From positions 1-64,000 of the forward strand of contig CAKRKO010000003.1 of assembly GCA_934358495.1 (NCBI GenBank): a stretch of DNA of 64,000 nucleotides. The letters run 5' to 3'. Of this stretch, positions 9,390 through 18,426 are shown one piece after another. Numbering within the stretch: the first letter of the stretch is position 1; each line of letters starts with the position of its first letter. The position numbers were made by a program, and so were the translations under genes. The notes beneath the pieces are model-generated. The model made no database searches, was not told the origin of the DNA, and worked only from the letters and a program-made list of their open reading frames with translations. The stretch is from an uncultured Eubacterium sp. (GTDB lineage: Bacteria; Bacillota; Clostridia; Lachnospirales; Lachnospiraceae).

Positions 9390-10628
9390 ATGAATAAACA
9401 AAAGAAAAAACTGCCATTGGCAATGCAGATCTTTATCGCATTGATTCTGGCAATTGGAGTAGGTCTGCTGATGCAGAGTCAGGCAGCCTTTGCAGAAAAT
9501 TATATCAAACCATTTGGTACAATTTTCCTGAATCTGTTGAAATTTATTGTTGTTCCGATTGTATTATTTTCCATTATGTGTGGAATCATTTCCATGAGGG
9601 ATATCAAAAAAGTAGGTGCCATCGGTCTGAAAACGGTAGTGTATTACATTTGTACCACTGCGTTTGCAATCACGATTGGTCTGTTGGGCGGAAATATTTT
9701 TCAACGTTTTTTCCCGGTGATCGCAACCACAGACCTGGCTTATGAGATGCCGGAAAAAACATCGGCTATGGATACGGTTGTAAATATATTTCCATCGAAC
9801 TTTATAAGTCCGATGGTGGAATCTAACATGTTGCAGGTGATTGTCATTGCTCTGTTACTTGGATTTTCCATTATCAAACTCGGAGAGAAAAATATTGGAA
9901 TCGTCAAAGCATGCAACAGTATCAATGAGATTTTTATGAAATGTATGGAGATGATCTTGAAATTGTCTCCAATCGGTGTATTCTGTCTGCTTTGTCCGGT
10001 AGTAGCAAGTAATGGTGCGGCAATCATCGGATCACTGGCTATGGTATTGCTTGCAGCGTACATCTGCTATATTATTCATGCGGTTGTTGTATATTCCATT
10101 GCGGTAAAAACAATGGGCGGCGTAAGTCCGGCAACTTTTTTCAAAGAAATGCTTCCGGCAATCATGTTTGCATTTTCCAGTGCATCTTCCGTAGGAACAT
10201 TGCCGATCAATATGGAGTGTGTGGAGAAACTTGGCGCGAGAAAAGAAGTATCTTCTTTTGTACTTCCGCTGGGCGCAACCATCAATATGGATGGAACTGC
10301 GATTTATCAGGGCGTTTGTGCAATCTTTATTGCTTCCTGTTACGGAATCCATCTGACATTGCCACAGATGATGACCATTATTTTAACTGCAACACTGGCT
10401 TCCATCGGTACTGCAGGTGTTCCGGGATCAGGTATGGTTATGTTGGCTATGGTGTTGACTTCCGTAGGACTTCCGGTGGACGGTATTGCGTTGGTAGCCG
10501 GTGTGGATCGTATTTTTGATATGGGACGTACCACTGTCAATATTACCGGAGATGCAAGCTGCTGCATCATTGTATCTAATCTGGAACGTAAGAAGGAGCA
10601 GCGCAGAGTAAAAAAAACGCAGGCATAG
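9390..10628 (+). CDS. Sodium/proton:dicarboxylate (amino acid) symporter, DAACS family
   Basis: A secondary transporter of the GltP/DctA family for glutamate, aspartate, dicarboxylates or small neutral amino acids. The 412-residue protein has about eight hydrophobic segments. Signature regions are the serine-rich SSASSVGTLP loop of hairpin 1, TINMDGTAIYQG in TM7, the AGVPGSGMVML hairpin-2 tip, and DMGRTTVNITGDAS in TM8. AAAGGA precedes the ATG. Substrate cannot be fixed from sequence alone. The next gene has its own promoter, so this is probably monocistronic, though I see no clear terminator. Confidence 0.92.
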   Translation: MNKQKKKLPLAMQIFIALILAIGVGLLMQSQAAFAENYIKPFGTIFLNLLKFIVVPIVLFSIMCGIISMRDIKKVGAIGLKTVVYYICTTAFAITIGLLGGNIFQRFFPVIATTDLAYEMPEKTSAMDTVVNIFPSNFISPMVESNMLQVIVIALLLGFSIIKLGEKNIGIVKACNSINEIFMKCMEMILKLSPIGVFCLLCPVVASNGAAIIGSLAMVLLAAYICYIIHAVVVYSIAVKTMGGVSPATFFKEMLPAIMFAFSSASSVGTLPINMECVEKLGARKEVSSFVLPLGATINMDGTAIYQGVCAIFIASCYGIHLTLPQMMTIILTATLASIGTAGVPGSGMVMLAMVLTSVGLPVDGIALVAGVDRIFDMGRTTVNITGDASCCIIVSNLERKKEQRRVKKTQA

Positions 10629-10660
10629 GATGAAACAGATGACAGATCTTTCGTATTTTC

Positions 10661-10689
10661 TTGACAAAAATATTGAAGTGTGATACGTT
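10661..10689 (+). promoter_or_regulatory. Sigma-70-type promoter of the cold-shock gene
   Basis: TTGACA (10661-10666) is followed by a 17-base spacer and TACGTT (10684-10689), with a TGA extended -10 element. It predicts a leader of about 45 bases before the csp start. The -35 is perfect and the -10 weak. Confidence 0.6.
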
Positions 10690-10741
10690 TAAGTTGTCAA
10701 TTTTGCACAGATTGTGCGCATGTTTTAGGAGGAAGTATTTT

Positions 10742-10945
10742 ATGCAACAGGGAACTGTAAAATGGTTTAATGCAAAAAAGGGTTATGGATTTATTTCAGA
10801 TGCAGAAGGAAATGATATTTTCGTTCATTTCTCCGCGCTGAACATGGATGGATTCAAAGAACTGAAAGATGGGGAGGCTGTTGAATTCGAAGTGATCGAA
10901 GGCGATAAAGGACCACAGGCTGCAAACGTTACACGTCTGGGTTAA
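10742..10945 (+). CDS. csp: Cold-shock protein (CspA/CspB family)
   Basis: A 67-residue single-domain nucleic-acid chaperone. The start at 10742 ([17 protein letters not shown]) follows TTTTAGGAGG and matches the family N-terminus; upstream in-frame codons would place the promoter -35 inside the gene. RNP1 (KGYGFI) and RNP2 (DIFVHF) RNA-binding motifs are intact. It has its own promoter and is closed by a strong terminator, so it is monocistronic. Whether it is cold-induced or constitutive cannot be read from the sequence. Confidence 0.97.
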   Translation: MQQGTVKWFNAKKGYGFISDAEGNDIFVHFSALNMDGFKELKDGEAVEFEVIEGDKGPQAANVTRLG

Positions 10946-10973
10946 TTTATTTGTATAAATTAGAATGACCCCA

Positions 10974-11007
10974 AGGGGCTGTCCGGTTGGACAGCCTCTT
11001 TACTTTT
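10974..11007 (+). terminator. Rho-independent terminator after csp
   Basis: An 11-bp stem with one G-U pair (AGGGGCTGTCC with GGACAGCCTCT) and a GGTT loop, followed by TTACTTTT. Confidence 0.9.
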
Positions 11008-11065
11008 GAAAGAAATTGTGTAAGAATAAAACATACTGGAAAAAATACTAAAAGTATAGATTTGT

Positions 11066-11142
11066 AGAGATGCACAGAAGAATATGTCATGCATTGCATG
11101 ACGTGCATTTCGCAGCAAGAATGCCGAGGGCATTATTGAATT
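11066..11142 (+). repeat. Structured intergenic repeat, copy 2 (upstream of the M16C peptidase gene)
   Basis: Very similar to the copy at 5555. The outer helix GAGATGCAC/GTGCATTTC has one G-U pair, and the inner palindrome is GTCATGC-ATT-GCATGAC. The final hairpin arms are AAGAATGCC and GGCATTATT with one mismatch. Relative to copy 1 the outer helix is restored at one position and becomes a wobble at another, which suggests selection for RNA pairing. It lies in the leader of the peptidase gene and contains an ATG that would give a false start. Confidence 0.7.
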
Positions 11143-11195
11143 TATATAAAAAAGAGAGTCTGCCAAGGGGCAGAAGAAATTGGAGGAAACGATAT

Positions 11196-14117
11196 TTGAA
11201 ACCAGAATTGAGTCAGTTAAACGCGTATGAGATCAGAGAGGAGAGAAAACTGGATGATATTCACTCAGACGGCATACTGCTTGTACACAAAAAAAGTGGC
11301 GCACGTATCTGTGTGATGTCAAACGAGGATGCCAATAAAGTATTTTACATCGCATTCCGCACGCCGCCAAAGGACAGCACCGGTGTGCCGCATATTATTG
11401 AGCATACGGTATTATGCGGAAGTAAGAAATTTCCGGTAAAAGATCCGTTTATTGAGCTGGTAAAAGGCTCTCTGAATACATTCTTAAATGCAATGACTTA
11501 TCCGGATAAGACAATTTACCCGGTGGCTAGCTGCAACGACAAAGATTTCCAGAATCTGATGGATGTCTATCTGGACAGCGTTTTTTCACCGAATATTTAC
11601 AAAGAGCAGAATATTTTCCGTCAGGAAGGCTGGCATTATGAACTGAAGAATCCGGAAGATGAACTGACCTTAAACGGTGTTGTATATAATGAGATGAAAG
11701 GTGCTTTTTCTTCAGCAGATGGCGTGCTGGATCGTGAGATTTTACGTTCCTTATTCCCGGATACTCCATACAGCAATGAGTCCGGCGGAGATCCGCAGGT
11801 GATCCCGGAGCTGACGTATGAGGACTATCTGGATTTCCACCGCAAATATTATCATCCGTCCAATTCGTGGATCTACCTGTATGGTGATATGGATGTGGTA
11901 GAAAAATTAAACTGGCTGGATGAAGAGTACTTAAGCCACTATGACAGAATTGATGTGGATTCCACGATTCCGGAGCAGGCACCGTTTGTAGCACCGGTGG
12001 AGCATGAAATCCCATATTCTATCTCCAGTACAGACAGCACGGAAAACAATACGTATCTGTCCTGTAACTGGGCGGTTGGAAACAACTTAAACAGAGAGCA
12101 GTACATTGCTTTTGATATCCTGGATTACGCACTGCTCAGCACACAGGGAGCACCGATCAAACAGGCGTTACTGGATGCTGGCATCGGTACCGATATTTAT
12201 GGTGGATATGACAGCGGTACTTACCAACCGATCTTCTCCATCGTGGCAAAACATGCAAATGCTTCGGATCAGGAGCGTTTTGTACAGATCATCCGTGAAG
12301 TGCTGCAGGAGCAGGTGAAGAATGGGATTAATAAAAAGACATTGCTGGCAGCTATTAACGGTTCTGAGTTTAAATTTCGTGAAGCAGATTTTGGACGTTT
12401 CCCGAAAGGACTGATATTTGGTCTGCAACTCATGGACAGTTGGCTGTACGATGAGAATGCACCATTCCTCCATATTGAAGAACTGGGTGTTTACGCTTTC
12501 CTCAGAAAACAGTTAGATACCGATTATTTCGAGCAGTTGATTCAGAAATATTTACTGGACAATACACATTGTTCACTTGTACGTGTCGTTCCGGAGATTG
12601 GTCTGACCGGAAAGAGGGAGCAGGCATTAAAAGAAAAATTACAGGCATATAAAGCATCCTTAAGCGAAGCAGAAATTGAAAAACTGGTGGAGGAGACAAA
12701 AGAACTGGAAAAATATGAGGAAGAGCCGTCTTCTAAGGAAAATCTGGAGACGATTCCGCTGCTTTCACGTGAAGATATGAAACAGACCAGTGAACCGTAT
12801 AAAAATGCAGAGGAATCCATCGCAGGTGTTCCGTATCTGTGGCATGATTATCAGACCAACGGTATCGTTTATCTGGATTTGTTGTTTGACGCGCATCATA
12901 TTTCCGAGGATTTGATTCCGTATATGGGAATACTGAAAGTGCTGATGGGCAAACTGAACACTGCAGATTATTCCTATACTAATTTTACCGATGAAGTGAA
13001 CCTGTACACTGGCGGCATTTCCAATGAAGTGAATGTTTCCGGAGATGTACAGTATACAAATAATTATCAAGTAAAATACGAAGTACGTCTGAAAGTGCTG
13101 GAAGGAAACCTTGCCCGTGGTGTGGAACTGATCAAGAGTATGATGATTACCACTCAGTTTACAGATGAGAAGCGTATTTATGAGATCTTGGCTCAGGTAA
13201 AATCCAGACTGCGCAATGAACTCAGTGACAGCGGAAATGTGATTTCTGCTACCAGAGCATTGTCCTATTATTCCAAACGTGCAAAATATGCAGATAGCGT
13301 GCAGGGGATTGGATTTTATGAGTTGTTAGATCATATTGTGACCAATTATGAGTCTGAAAAACAGAATCTGGTAGAAAAATTACAGGAAGTCTGCGGATTG
13401 ATCTTCCAGCCACAGAACCTTTTGGTAAGTGTGACCAGTGATGAAGCAGGTTACACTACATTGAAAGCACTGTCTGGACAGATCGTAGAAGGTATGTATG
13501 AAGATACTGCAAATAAAATGGCAGAAATTTCACTTCCGCAGCAGAAAAACGAAGGATTTCTGGATGCTTCCCAGATTCAGTATGTTTCCCTGGCAGGAAA
13601 TTACGCGCAGGATGGTTATGCATATCATGGAGCAATGCGTGTATTTAAAGTAATCATGAACTATGAATATCTGTGGCAAAACATCCGCGTGAAAGGTGGT
13701 GCTTACGGATGTGGTACAAACGTAGGCAGAAACGGCGATGTATGTTTCCTGTCTTATCGTGATCCGAACCTTGGACGTACGCTGGATGTATACCGTGGTG
13801 TGACAGAGTACCTGAAAAATTTTGATGCAGATGAGCGTGCCATGACACGTTTTGTCATCGGAGCCTTCAGCGAGTTGGATGCACCTCTGACACCGTTAAG
13901 CCAGGGCAGAAGATCCCTGCTTTCCTATCTGACAGGTGTAACCTATGAAATGCTTCAGGAGGAGCGTGAACAGGCACTGCATACCGTCCCACAGGATATC
14001 CGAAACCTTGCAGATACCATGCAGGCGGTACTGGATCACAGCTATATCTGTGCCATCGGAAACGAAGGAAAATTAAAAGAAGAGTCAGATTTGTTTGATA
14101 TATTAGAAACATTATAA
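11196..14117 (+). CDS. M16C-family zinc metallopeptidase (presequence-protease-like)
   Basis: A large zinc peptidase of the PreP/Cym1 type, expected to degrade short unstructured peptides in a closed chamber. I place the start at a TTG (11196, reading MKPELSQLNAYEI), which has TGGAGG 9 bases upstream and gives 973 residues, the usual family size. The in-frame ATG at 11070 lies in the repeat element and would add an arginine-rich, non-homologous tail. The inverted zinc motif is HIIEH (about residues 66-70), with a distal Glu in NEMKGAFSS. N-terminal catalytic, M16C-associated and C-terminal catalytically inactive halves are all present. It is followed by era. Confidence 0.9.
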   Translation: MKPELSQLNAYEIREERKLDDIHSDGILLVHKKSGARICVMSNEDANKVFYIAFRTPPKDSTGVPHIIEHTVLCGSKKFPVKDPFIELVKGSLNTFLNAMTYPDKTIYPVASCNDKDFQNLMDVYLDSVFSPNIYKEQNIFRQEGWHYELKNPEDELTLNGVVYNEMKGAFSSADGVLDREILRSLFPDTPYSNESGGDPQVIPELTYEDYLDFHRKYYHPSNSWIYLYGDMDVVEKLNWLDEEYLSHYDRIDVDSTIPEQAPFVAPVEHEIPYSISSTDSTENNTYLSCNWAVGNNLNREQYIAFDILDYALLSTQGAPIKQALLDAGIGTDIYGGYDSGTYQPIFSIVAKHANASDQERFVQIIREVLQEQVKNGINKKTLLAAINGSEFKFREADFGRFPKGLIFGLQLMDSWLYDENAPFLHIEELGVYAFLRKQLDTDYFEQLIQKYLLDNTHCSLVRVVPEIGLTGKREQALKEKLQAYKASLSEAEIEKLVEETKELEKYEEEPSSKENLETIPLLSREDMKQTSEPYKNAEESIAGVPYLWHDYQTNGIVYLDLLFDAHHISEDLIPYMGILKVLMGKLNTADYSYTNFTDEVNLYTGGISNEVNVSGDVQYTNNYQVKYEVRLKVLEGNLARGVELIKSMMITTQFTDEKRIYEILAQVKSRLRNELSDSGNVISATRALSYYSKRAKYADSVQGIGFYELLDHIVTNYESEKQNLVEKLQEVCGLIFQPQNLLVSVTSDEAGYTTLKALSGQIVEGMYEDTANKMAEISLPQQKNEGFLDASQIQYVSLAGNYAQDGYAYHGAMRVFKVIMNYEYLWQNIRVKGGAYGCGTNVGRNGDVCFLSYRDPNLGRTLDVYRGVTEYLKNFDADERAMTRFVIGAFSELDAPLTPLSQGRRSLLSYLTGVTYEMLQEEREQALHTVPQDIRNLADTMQAVLDHSYICAIGNEGKLKEESDLFDILETL

Positions 14118-14131
14118 AAATAGCTATCTGC

Positions 14132-14176
14132 AGATTCCACCATTAGCAATCCGTGTGGATAAAACGGGTGGAATCT
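14132..14176 (+). other. Hairpin between the peptidase gene and era
   Basis: A 10-bp inverted repeat (AGATTCCACC with GGTGGAATCT) spans a 25-base loop that contains a small ATCC/GGAT helix. No T-run follows, so it is not a typical terminator. Its end is about 20 bases from the era ribosome binding site. Confidence 0.45.
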
Positions 14177-14204
14177 AAGGCGATAAAATACAAGGAGATA
14201 ACGC

Positions 14205-15107
14205 ATGAACGCAAATTTTAAATCCGGATTTGTTACGCTGATCGGAAGACCGAACGTAGGAAAATCCACACTGATGAATCAGTTAATTGGTCAGAAGATC
14301 GCTATCACATCCAAGAAACCGCAGACCACAAGAAACCGGATTCAGACCGTGTATACCGATGCTGACCGTGGACAGATCGTATTTTTGGATACACCGGGTA
14401 TCCACAAGGCAAAAAATAAACTTGGCGAGTACATGGTGACCGTGGCAGAACGTACCCTGCAGGATGTAGATGTCATTGTCTGGCTGGTGGAGCCAAGTAC
14501 CTTTATCGGTGCCGGTGAGCAGCACATTGCCGAGCAGCTTCGCAAATCCAATCTGCCGGTGATCCTTGTCATCAACAAGACAGATACAGTAAAAAAAGAA
14601 GAAGTATTGCTGTTTATTGATGCATACCGCAAACTTCTGGATTTCGCAGAGATCATTCCGGCTTCTGCATTACATGGAGACAATACAGACACGATTATTG
14701 ATATGATCTTCAAATATCTGCCATACGGACCAATGTTTTACGATGAAGATACCGTGACAGATCAGCCTGAGCGTCAGATCGTAGCAGAGATTATCCGCGA
14801 GAAATCCCTGCATGCATTGGATGAGGAAATTCCACATGGTATTGCTGTAACAATCGAGTCCATGAAGCAGCGAAAGAACGGAATTACCGATATCGAGGCA
14901 ACCATCATCTGTGAGCGTGACTCTCATAAGGGAATCATCATCGGAAAAGGGGGCGCTATGCTGAAAAAAATCGGCAGCAATGCCCGTTTTGAAATTGAAA
15001 AATTACTGGAGTGCAAAGTCAATCTGCGTCTTTGGGTAAAAGTGCGCAAAGGATGGCGCGACAGCGATGTCCAGATGAAAAATTTTGGATATAATATCAA
15101 CGAATAA
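14205..15107 (+). CDS. era: GTPase Era
   Basis: Essential GTPase that binds the 3' end of 16S rRNA and aids 30S maturation. The 300 residues show G1 GRPNVGKSTLMNQL, G3 DTPGIHKAKNKLG and G4 NKTD. The C-terminal KH domain carries GIIIGKGGAMLKKIG followed by the VKVRKGWRDSD end typical of Era. CAAGGAG lies upstream of the ATG. recO follows after 15 bases, the usual era-recO pairing in Firmicutes. Confidence 0.97.
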   Translation: MNANFKSGFVTLIGRPNVGKSTLMNQLIGQKIAITSKKPQTTRNRIQTVYTDADRGQIVFLDTPGIHKAKNKLGEYMVTVAERTLQDVDVIVWLVEPSTFIGAGEQHIAEQLRKSNLPVILVINKTDTVKKEEVLLFIDAYRKLLDFAEIIPASALHGDNTDTIIDMIFKYLPYGPMFYDEDTVTDQPERQIVAEIIREKSLHALDEEIPHGIAVTIESMKQRKNGITDIEATIICERDSHKGIIIGKGGAMLKKIGSNARFEIEKLLECKVNLRLWVKVRKGWRDSDVQMKNFGYNINE

Positions 15108-15122
15108 TCAGCCAGGGAAGAA

Positions 15123-15866
15123 GTGGAAACGTTTATGGGGCAGACTTGCATTCTGACAGGAATGATCCTGAATACGATGCCGGTGGGAGAATACGATAAA
15201 AGAATTACAATTTTAACCCGTGAACGCGGGAAGATTACGGCCTTTGCCCGGGGAGCCAGACGACCGAAAAACTCCCTGCAGGCGGCGACCAACCTGTTCT
15301 GCTTCGGAACTTTTGAGGCGTATGAGGGGCGTAATTCTTATACGGTGGTGAAAGCGGATATCAGCAACTATTTCCGGGAACTTGCTATGGATCTGGATAA
15401 GACATATTATGGATGTTATTTTCTGGAGCTTGCTGATTATTTCTGTCAGGAAAATAACGACTGTTTCAATCAGCTGAAACTGGTTTATCAGACGCTGCGG
15501 GCACTCAGCGTGCCGTCTCTGTCTCCGAAGCTTGTACGGGTGATCTATGAATTGAAAACACTGGTTTATTTTGGTGTGTATCCGAATGTGTTCGCCTGCA
15601 CCGCCTGTGGCAGCAGAGAGCAGCTCTGGTGTTTTGATGAAAAAAGCAATGGCGTGATGTGCAGGGAATGCCAGCCGGGACCGGTGAAATATCCGCTGGA
15701 TGAGGCCGCGTTATATACCATGCAGTACATAGTGACAGCGCCGGTGGAAAAACTGTATACATTTACGGTGACAGAGGAAGTGTTCGGGCAGGTTGCGAAG
15801 CTGATTAAGTATTATATGAGGCAGTATGTGGAAAAAGAATTAAAGACCCTTGCTTTTTTGCCTTAG
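15123..15866 (+). CDS. recO: DNA repair protein RecO
   Basis: Recombination mediator that works with RecF and RecR to load RecA on gapped DNA. The N-terminal OB fold is visible (TGMILNTMPVGEYDKRITIL and RGKITAFARGARRPKN). A central helical part and a CxxC...CxxC zinc site (CTAC about residues 159-162 and CREC about 180-183) follow. The start is uncertain: a GTG at 15123 (247 residues) has AGGGA only 4 bases away, while an ATG at 15135 would give 243 residues. It is positioned directly after era. The family is clear. Confidence 0.93.
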   Translation: METFMGQTCILTGMILNTMPVGEYDKRITILTRERGKITAFARGARRPKNSLQAATNLFCFGTFEAYEGRNSYTVVKADISNYFRELAMDLDKTYYGCYFLELADYFCQENNDCFNQLKLVYQTLRALSVPSLSPKLVRVIYELKTLVYFGVYPNVFACTACGSREQLWCFDEKSNGVMCRECQPGPVKYPLDEAALYTMQYIVTAPVEKLYTFTVTEEVFGQVAKLIKYYMRQYVEKELKTLAFLP

Positions 15867-16012
15867 GAATACTTGCAATCAGAGGCATAAACCGTTATAA
15901 TTTAGAAATTGATGCAGGCAGTACCACATTGGTATGAAATTTGCGGTGTGCTGGCTGCGGAAATTACAGAATTTCATAAAAAACGTGATGTTCTGGATTT
16001 GGAGGATAAGAT

Positions 16013-16633
16013 ATGAAGAAAAGAATGGCGGCGCTTGGATGTTGTATCGGAATGAGTATGCTGCTTGGTGCATGCGGTGCAAAGCTGGATGTACAGGAGA
16101 ATACCATTGCATTGCAGAGAAACGGTAAAATTCTGGAAGCGGCTGTAGAGTCCTTTGACCAGTCTTATTATGATCAGGAGGAACTGAATACTTATGTACA
16201 GAATGCTGTGGATGAATATACCGCAGAACACGGAAAAAAGTCAGTTTCTGTGACAGACTCAAAAGTGGAAGAGAAAAAAGCATATCTTACCCTGCAGTAT
16301 GAAAATGCAGAGACGTTCAGTGATTTTTCGGGCATTGAGTGTTTTTCCGGAAGTATTGTGGAAGCACAGTCAGCGGGTTATGATTTTGATCTGGATTTTT
16401 ATCCGGTGACAGATGGCAAGGCGGATACGAAAACTGTAAAAGGTTCCACACTGCTGGATGATGACGATCTGAAAGTGCTGATTGTAAAAGAAAATTCAGA
16501 TCTGATCGTTCCGGGGAAAATTGCGTATGTTTCCACGGAAGGCACGGAAGTAAATTCAGAGAAACAGGTGAACGTCACACAGAAAGAGCAGGATACAGAC
16601 GAAGCGGTACTTGTGTATGTACTATATAAGTAA
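16013..16633 (+). CDS. Putative lipoprotein of unknown function
   Basis: I do not recognise the family. The 206-residue product begins MKKRMAALGCCIG and has a lipobox LLGAC (Cys about 21), so it should be exported and lipid-anchored on the outer face of the membrane. The mature part is acidic and mixed alpha/beta in appearance, with no cysteines that suggest a metal site. GGAGG lies about 11 bases before the ATG. It stands between recO and glyS, 85 bases before the latter, with no obvious functional link to either. Confidence 0.75.
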   Translation: MKKRMAALGCCIGMSMLLGACGAKLDVQENTIALQRNGKILEAAVESFDQSYYDQEELNTYVQNAVDEYTAEHGKKSVSVTDSKVEEKKAYLTLQYENAETFSDFSGIECFSGSIVEAQSAGYDFDLDFYPVTDGKADTKTVKGSTLLDDDDLKVLIVKENSDLIVPGKIAYVSTEGTEVNSEKQVNVTQKEQDTDEAVLVYVLYK

Positions 16634-16738
16634 CTTGCTTTACCGAAGTAACCTGTAGCATGAATCAGATGAATTAGGATATAGAAAACGAAATTTTCGT
16701 TTCGTTCCTAAAAATAAATGGAAGAAAGAGGACATATC

Positions 16739-18136
16739 ATGGAAAAAACAATGGAAAAAATTGTAGCACTGGCAAAATCCAGAGGATTTGTATATCCGGG
16801 ATCTGAGATTTACGGTGGACTTGCAAATACATGGGATTACGGAAATCTTGGTGTTGAGTTAAAGAACAACGTAAAAAAAGCATGGTGGCAGAAATTTATT
16901 CAGGAGAGCCCATATAACGTAGGTGTTGACTGTGCCATCCTGATGAACCCGCAGACATGGGTTGCATCCGGACATCTTGGTGGTTTCTCTGATCCACTGA
17001 TGGATTGTAAAGAATGTCATGAGCGTTTCCGTGCAGATAAGATCATTGAGGATTTTGCGGCAGATAACAATATCGAGTTGAAAGGTTCCGTAGACGGATG
17101 GACACAGGAAGAGATGAAAGACTTCATCACTGACAATAACGTACCGTGCCCGACTTGCGGCAAACATAATTTTACTGATATCCGTCAGTTCAACCTGATG
17201 TTCAAAACATTCCAGGGTGTAACAGAGGATGCAAAAAATACCGTATATCTTCGTCCGGAGACAGCACAGGGTATTTTTGTAAACTTCAAAAACGTACAGC
17301 GTACATCCAGAAAGAAAATTCCGTTTGGTATTGGTCAGATTGGTAAATCTTTCCGTAACGAGATCACACCGGGTAACTTCACTTTCCGTACCAGAGAGTT
17401 TGAACAGATGGAGCTTGAGTTCTTCTGTGAGCCGGATACAGACCTTGAGTGGTTTGAGTACTGGAGAAACTTCTGTATTAACTGGCTGAAATCTCTTGGC
17501 ATGAAAGAAGAAGAAATGCGTGTCCGTGACCATGATCAGGAAGAATTGTCCTTCTACAGCAAAGCAACCAGTGATATCGAGTTCTTATTCCCGTTTGGAT
17601 GGGGTGAGCTTTGGGGTATCGCAGATCGTACCGATTACGACCTGACACAGCATCAGAATACATCCGGACAGGATCTGACCTACTTTGATGATCAGAAAAA
17701 TACAAAATACATCCCATACGTTATCGAGCCATCCCTTGGTGCAGACCGTGTGGTACTTGCATTCCTTTGTGGTGCATATGATGAGGAGAACATTGGAACA
17801 GAGGAGAAACCGGACGTAAGAACCGTTCTTCATTTCCATCCGGCACTGGCTCCGGTTAAAATCGGTGTCCTTCCGTTATCAAAGAAATTAAATGAGGGCG
17901 CAGAGAAAGTATTTGAGCAGCTTTGCAAAAAATACAACTGTGAGTTTGATGACAGAGGAAATATCGGCAAACGTTACCGTCGTCAGGATGAGATCGGAAC
18001 TCCGTTCTGCGTTACTTACGATTTTGATTCTGAGGAAGATCATGCAGTTACTGTTCGTGACCGTGATACAATGGAGCAGGTTCGTATCCCGATCGATGAA
18101 CTGGATGCTTACTTTGCGGATAAATTTACATTCTAA
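16739..18136 (+). CDS. glyS: Glycyl-tRNA synthetase, single-chain dimeric type
   Basis: Charges tRNA-Gly; a class II synthetase of the alpha2 type (sometimes called glyQS). I place the start at 16739 ([20 protein letters not shown]), preceded by AAAGAGGA; an in-frame ATG at 16718 lacks a binding site. The product is 465 residues. Motif 2 region ([16 protein letters not shown]), [10 protein letters not shown] and the C-terminal anticodon-binding domain (about residues 365-465) are present. There is also a CxxC pair (CKEC) and a CPTC pair in the insertion region that may bind zinc. No T-box leader is present in the 105-base gap upstream. A strong terminator follows. Confidence 0.96.
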   Translation: MEKTMEKIVALAKSRGFVYPGSEIYGGLANTWDYGNLGVELKNNVKKAWWQKFIQESPYNVGVDCAILMNPQTWVASGHLGGFSDPLMDCKECHERFRADKIIEDFAADNNIELKGSVDGWTQEEMKDFITDNNVPCPTCGKHNFTDIRQFNLMFKTFQGVTEDAKNTVYLRPETAQGIFVNFKNVQRTSRKKIPFGIGQIGKSFRNEITPGNFTFRTREFEQMELEFFCEPDTDLEWFEYWRNFCINWLKSLGMKEEEMRVRDHDQEELSFYSKATSDIEFLFPFGWGELWGIADRTDYDLTQHQNTSGQDLTYFDDQKNTKYIPYVIEPSLGADRVVLAFLCGAYDEENIGTEEKPDVRTVLHFHPALAPVKIGVLPLSKKLNEGAEKVFEQLCKKYNCEFDDRGNIGKRYRRQDEIGTPFCVTYDFDSEEDHAVTVRDRDTMEQVRIPIDELDAYFADKFTF

Positions 18137-18176
18137 GAACTGGATGTTTTCAGGGATAAAAGAATAGCGAAATAAT

Positions 18177-18218
18177 GTAAGATACCTTATAATCGTTTAT
18201 GAGGTATCTTACTTTTTT
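18177..18218 (+). terminator. Rho-independent terminator after glyS
   Basis: A perfect 11-bp stem (GTAAGATACCT with AGGTATCTTAC) around a 14-base loop, followed by six T residues. Confidence 0.95.
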
Positions 18219-18221
18219 GAC

Positions 18222-18253
18222 TTGATAGGAAATTACGATGAATTTCCTATCAA
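18222..18253 (+). repeat. Palindromic intergenic hairpin of the AGGAAATTAC type, copy 1
   Basis: A 13-bp perfect inverted repeat (TTGATAGGAAATT with AATTTCCTATCAA) closes an ACGATG loop, starting four bases after the glyS terminator T-run. A related hairpin with the same AGGAAATTAC core sits at 23791, also directly behind a terminator. Confidence 0.6.
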
Positions 18254-18327
18254 ACAAAAGCACTTCGTGCAAATGATGCGCACTCGCACGAGAAGAGATT
18301 CTTGCTTTGCAAGCGTGCTCGGCGCGG

Positions 18328-18389
18328 GCAAGAAAGATGTGCTATTGACAATTTTAAACGCGTAAGTGTGTGATAGCACACTTTCTTGC
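18328..18389 (+). other. Long imperfect hairpin upstream of the GNAT gene
   Basis: GCAAGAAAG(A)TGTGCTAT (18328-18345) is complementary to 18373-18389 over 17 pairs with one bulged A. The 27-base loop begins just after a TTGACA-like string. Several small palindromes fill the rest of the 290-base gap between glyS and the GNAT gene (GCAC-TTC-GTGC, CTTGC-TTT-GCAAG). No coding frame with a binding site is visible in it. Confidence 0.5.
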
Positions 18390-18426
18390 TTGCATATAGA
18401 AAAACGCAGGGAAGAAGGATAGAAAA

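Noticed and set aside
14154..14162. Perfect DnaA box (TGTGGATAA) near era
   Set aside because: It is a single copy within a hairpin loop, with no cluster, AT-rich unwinding region or dnaA/dnaN nearby.
18345..18373. TTGACA as a promoter for the GNAT gene
   Set aside because: The -10 position reads GTGTGA or GATAGC at the wrong spacing, and the -35 overlaps the edge of a hairpin arm.
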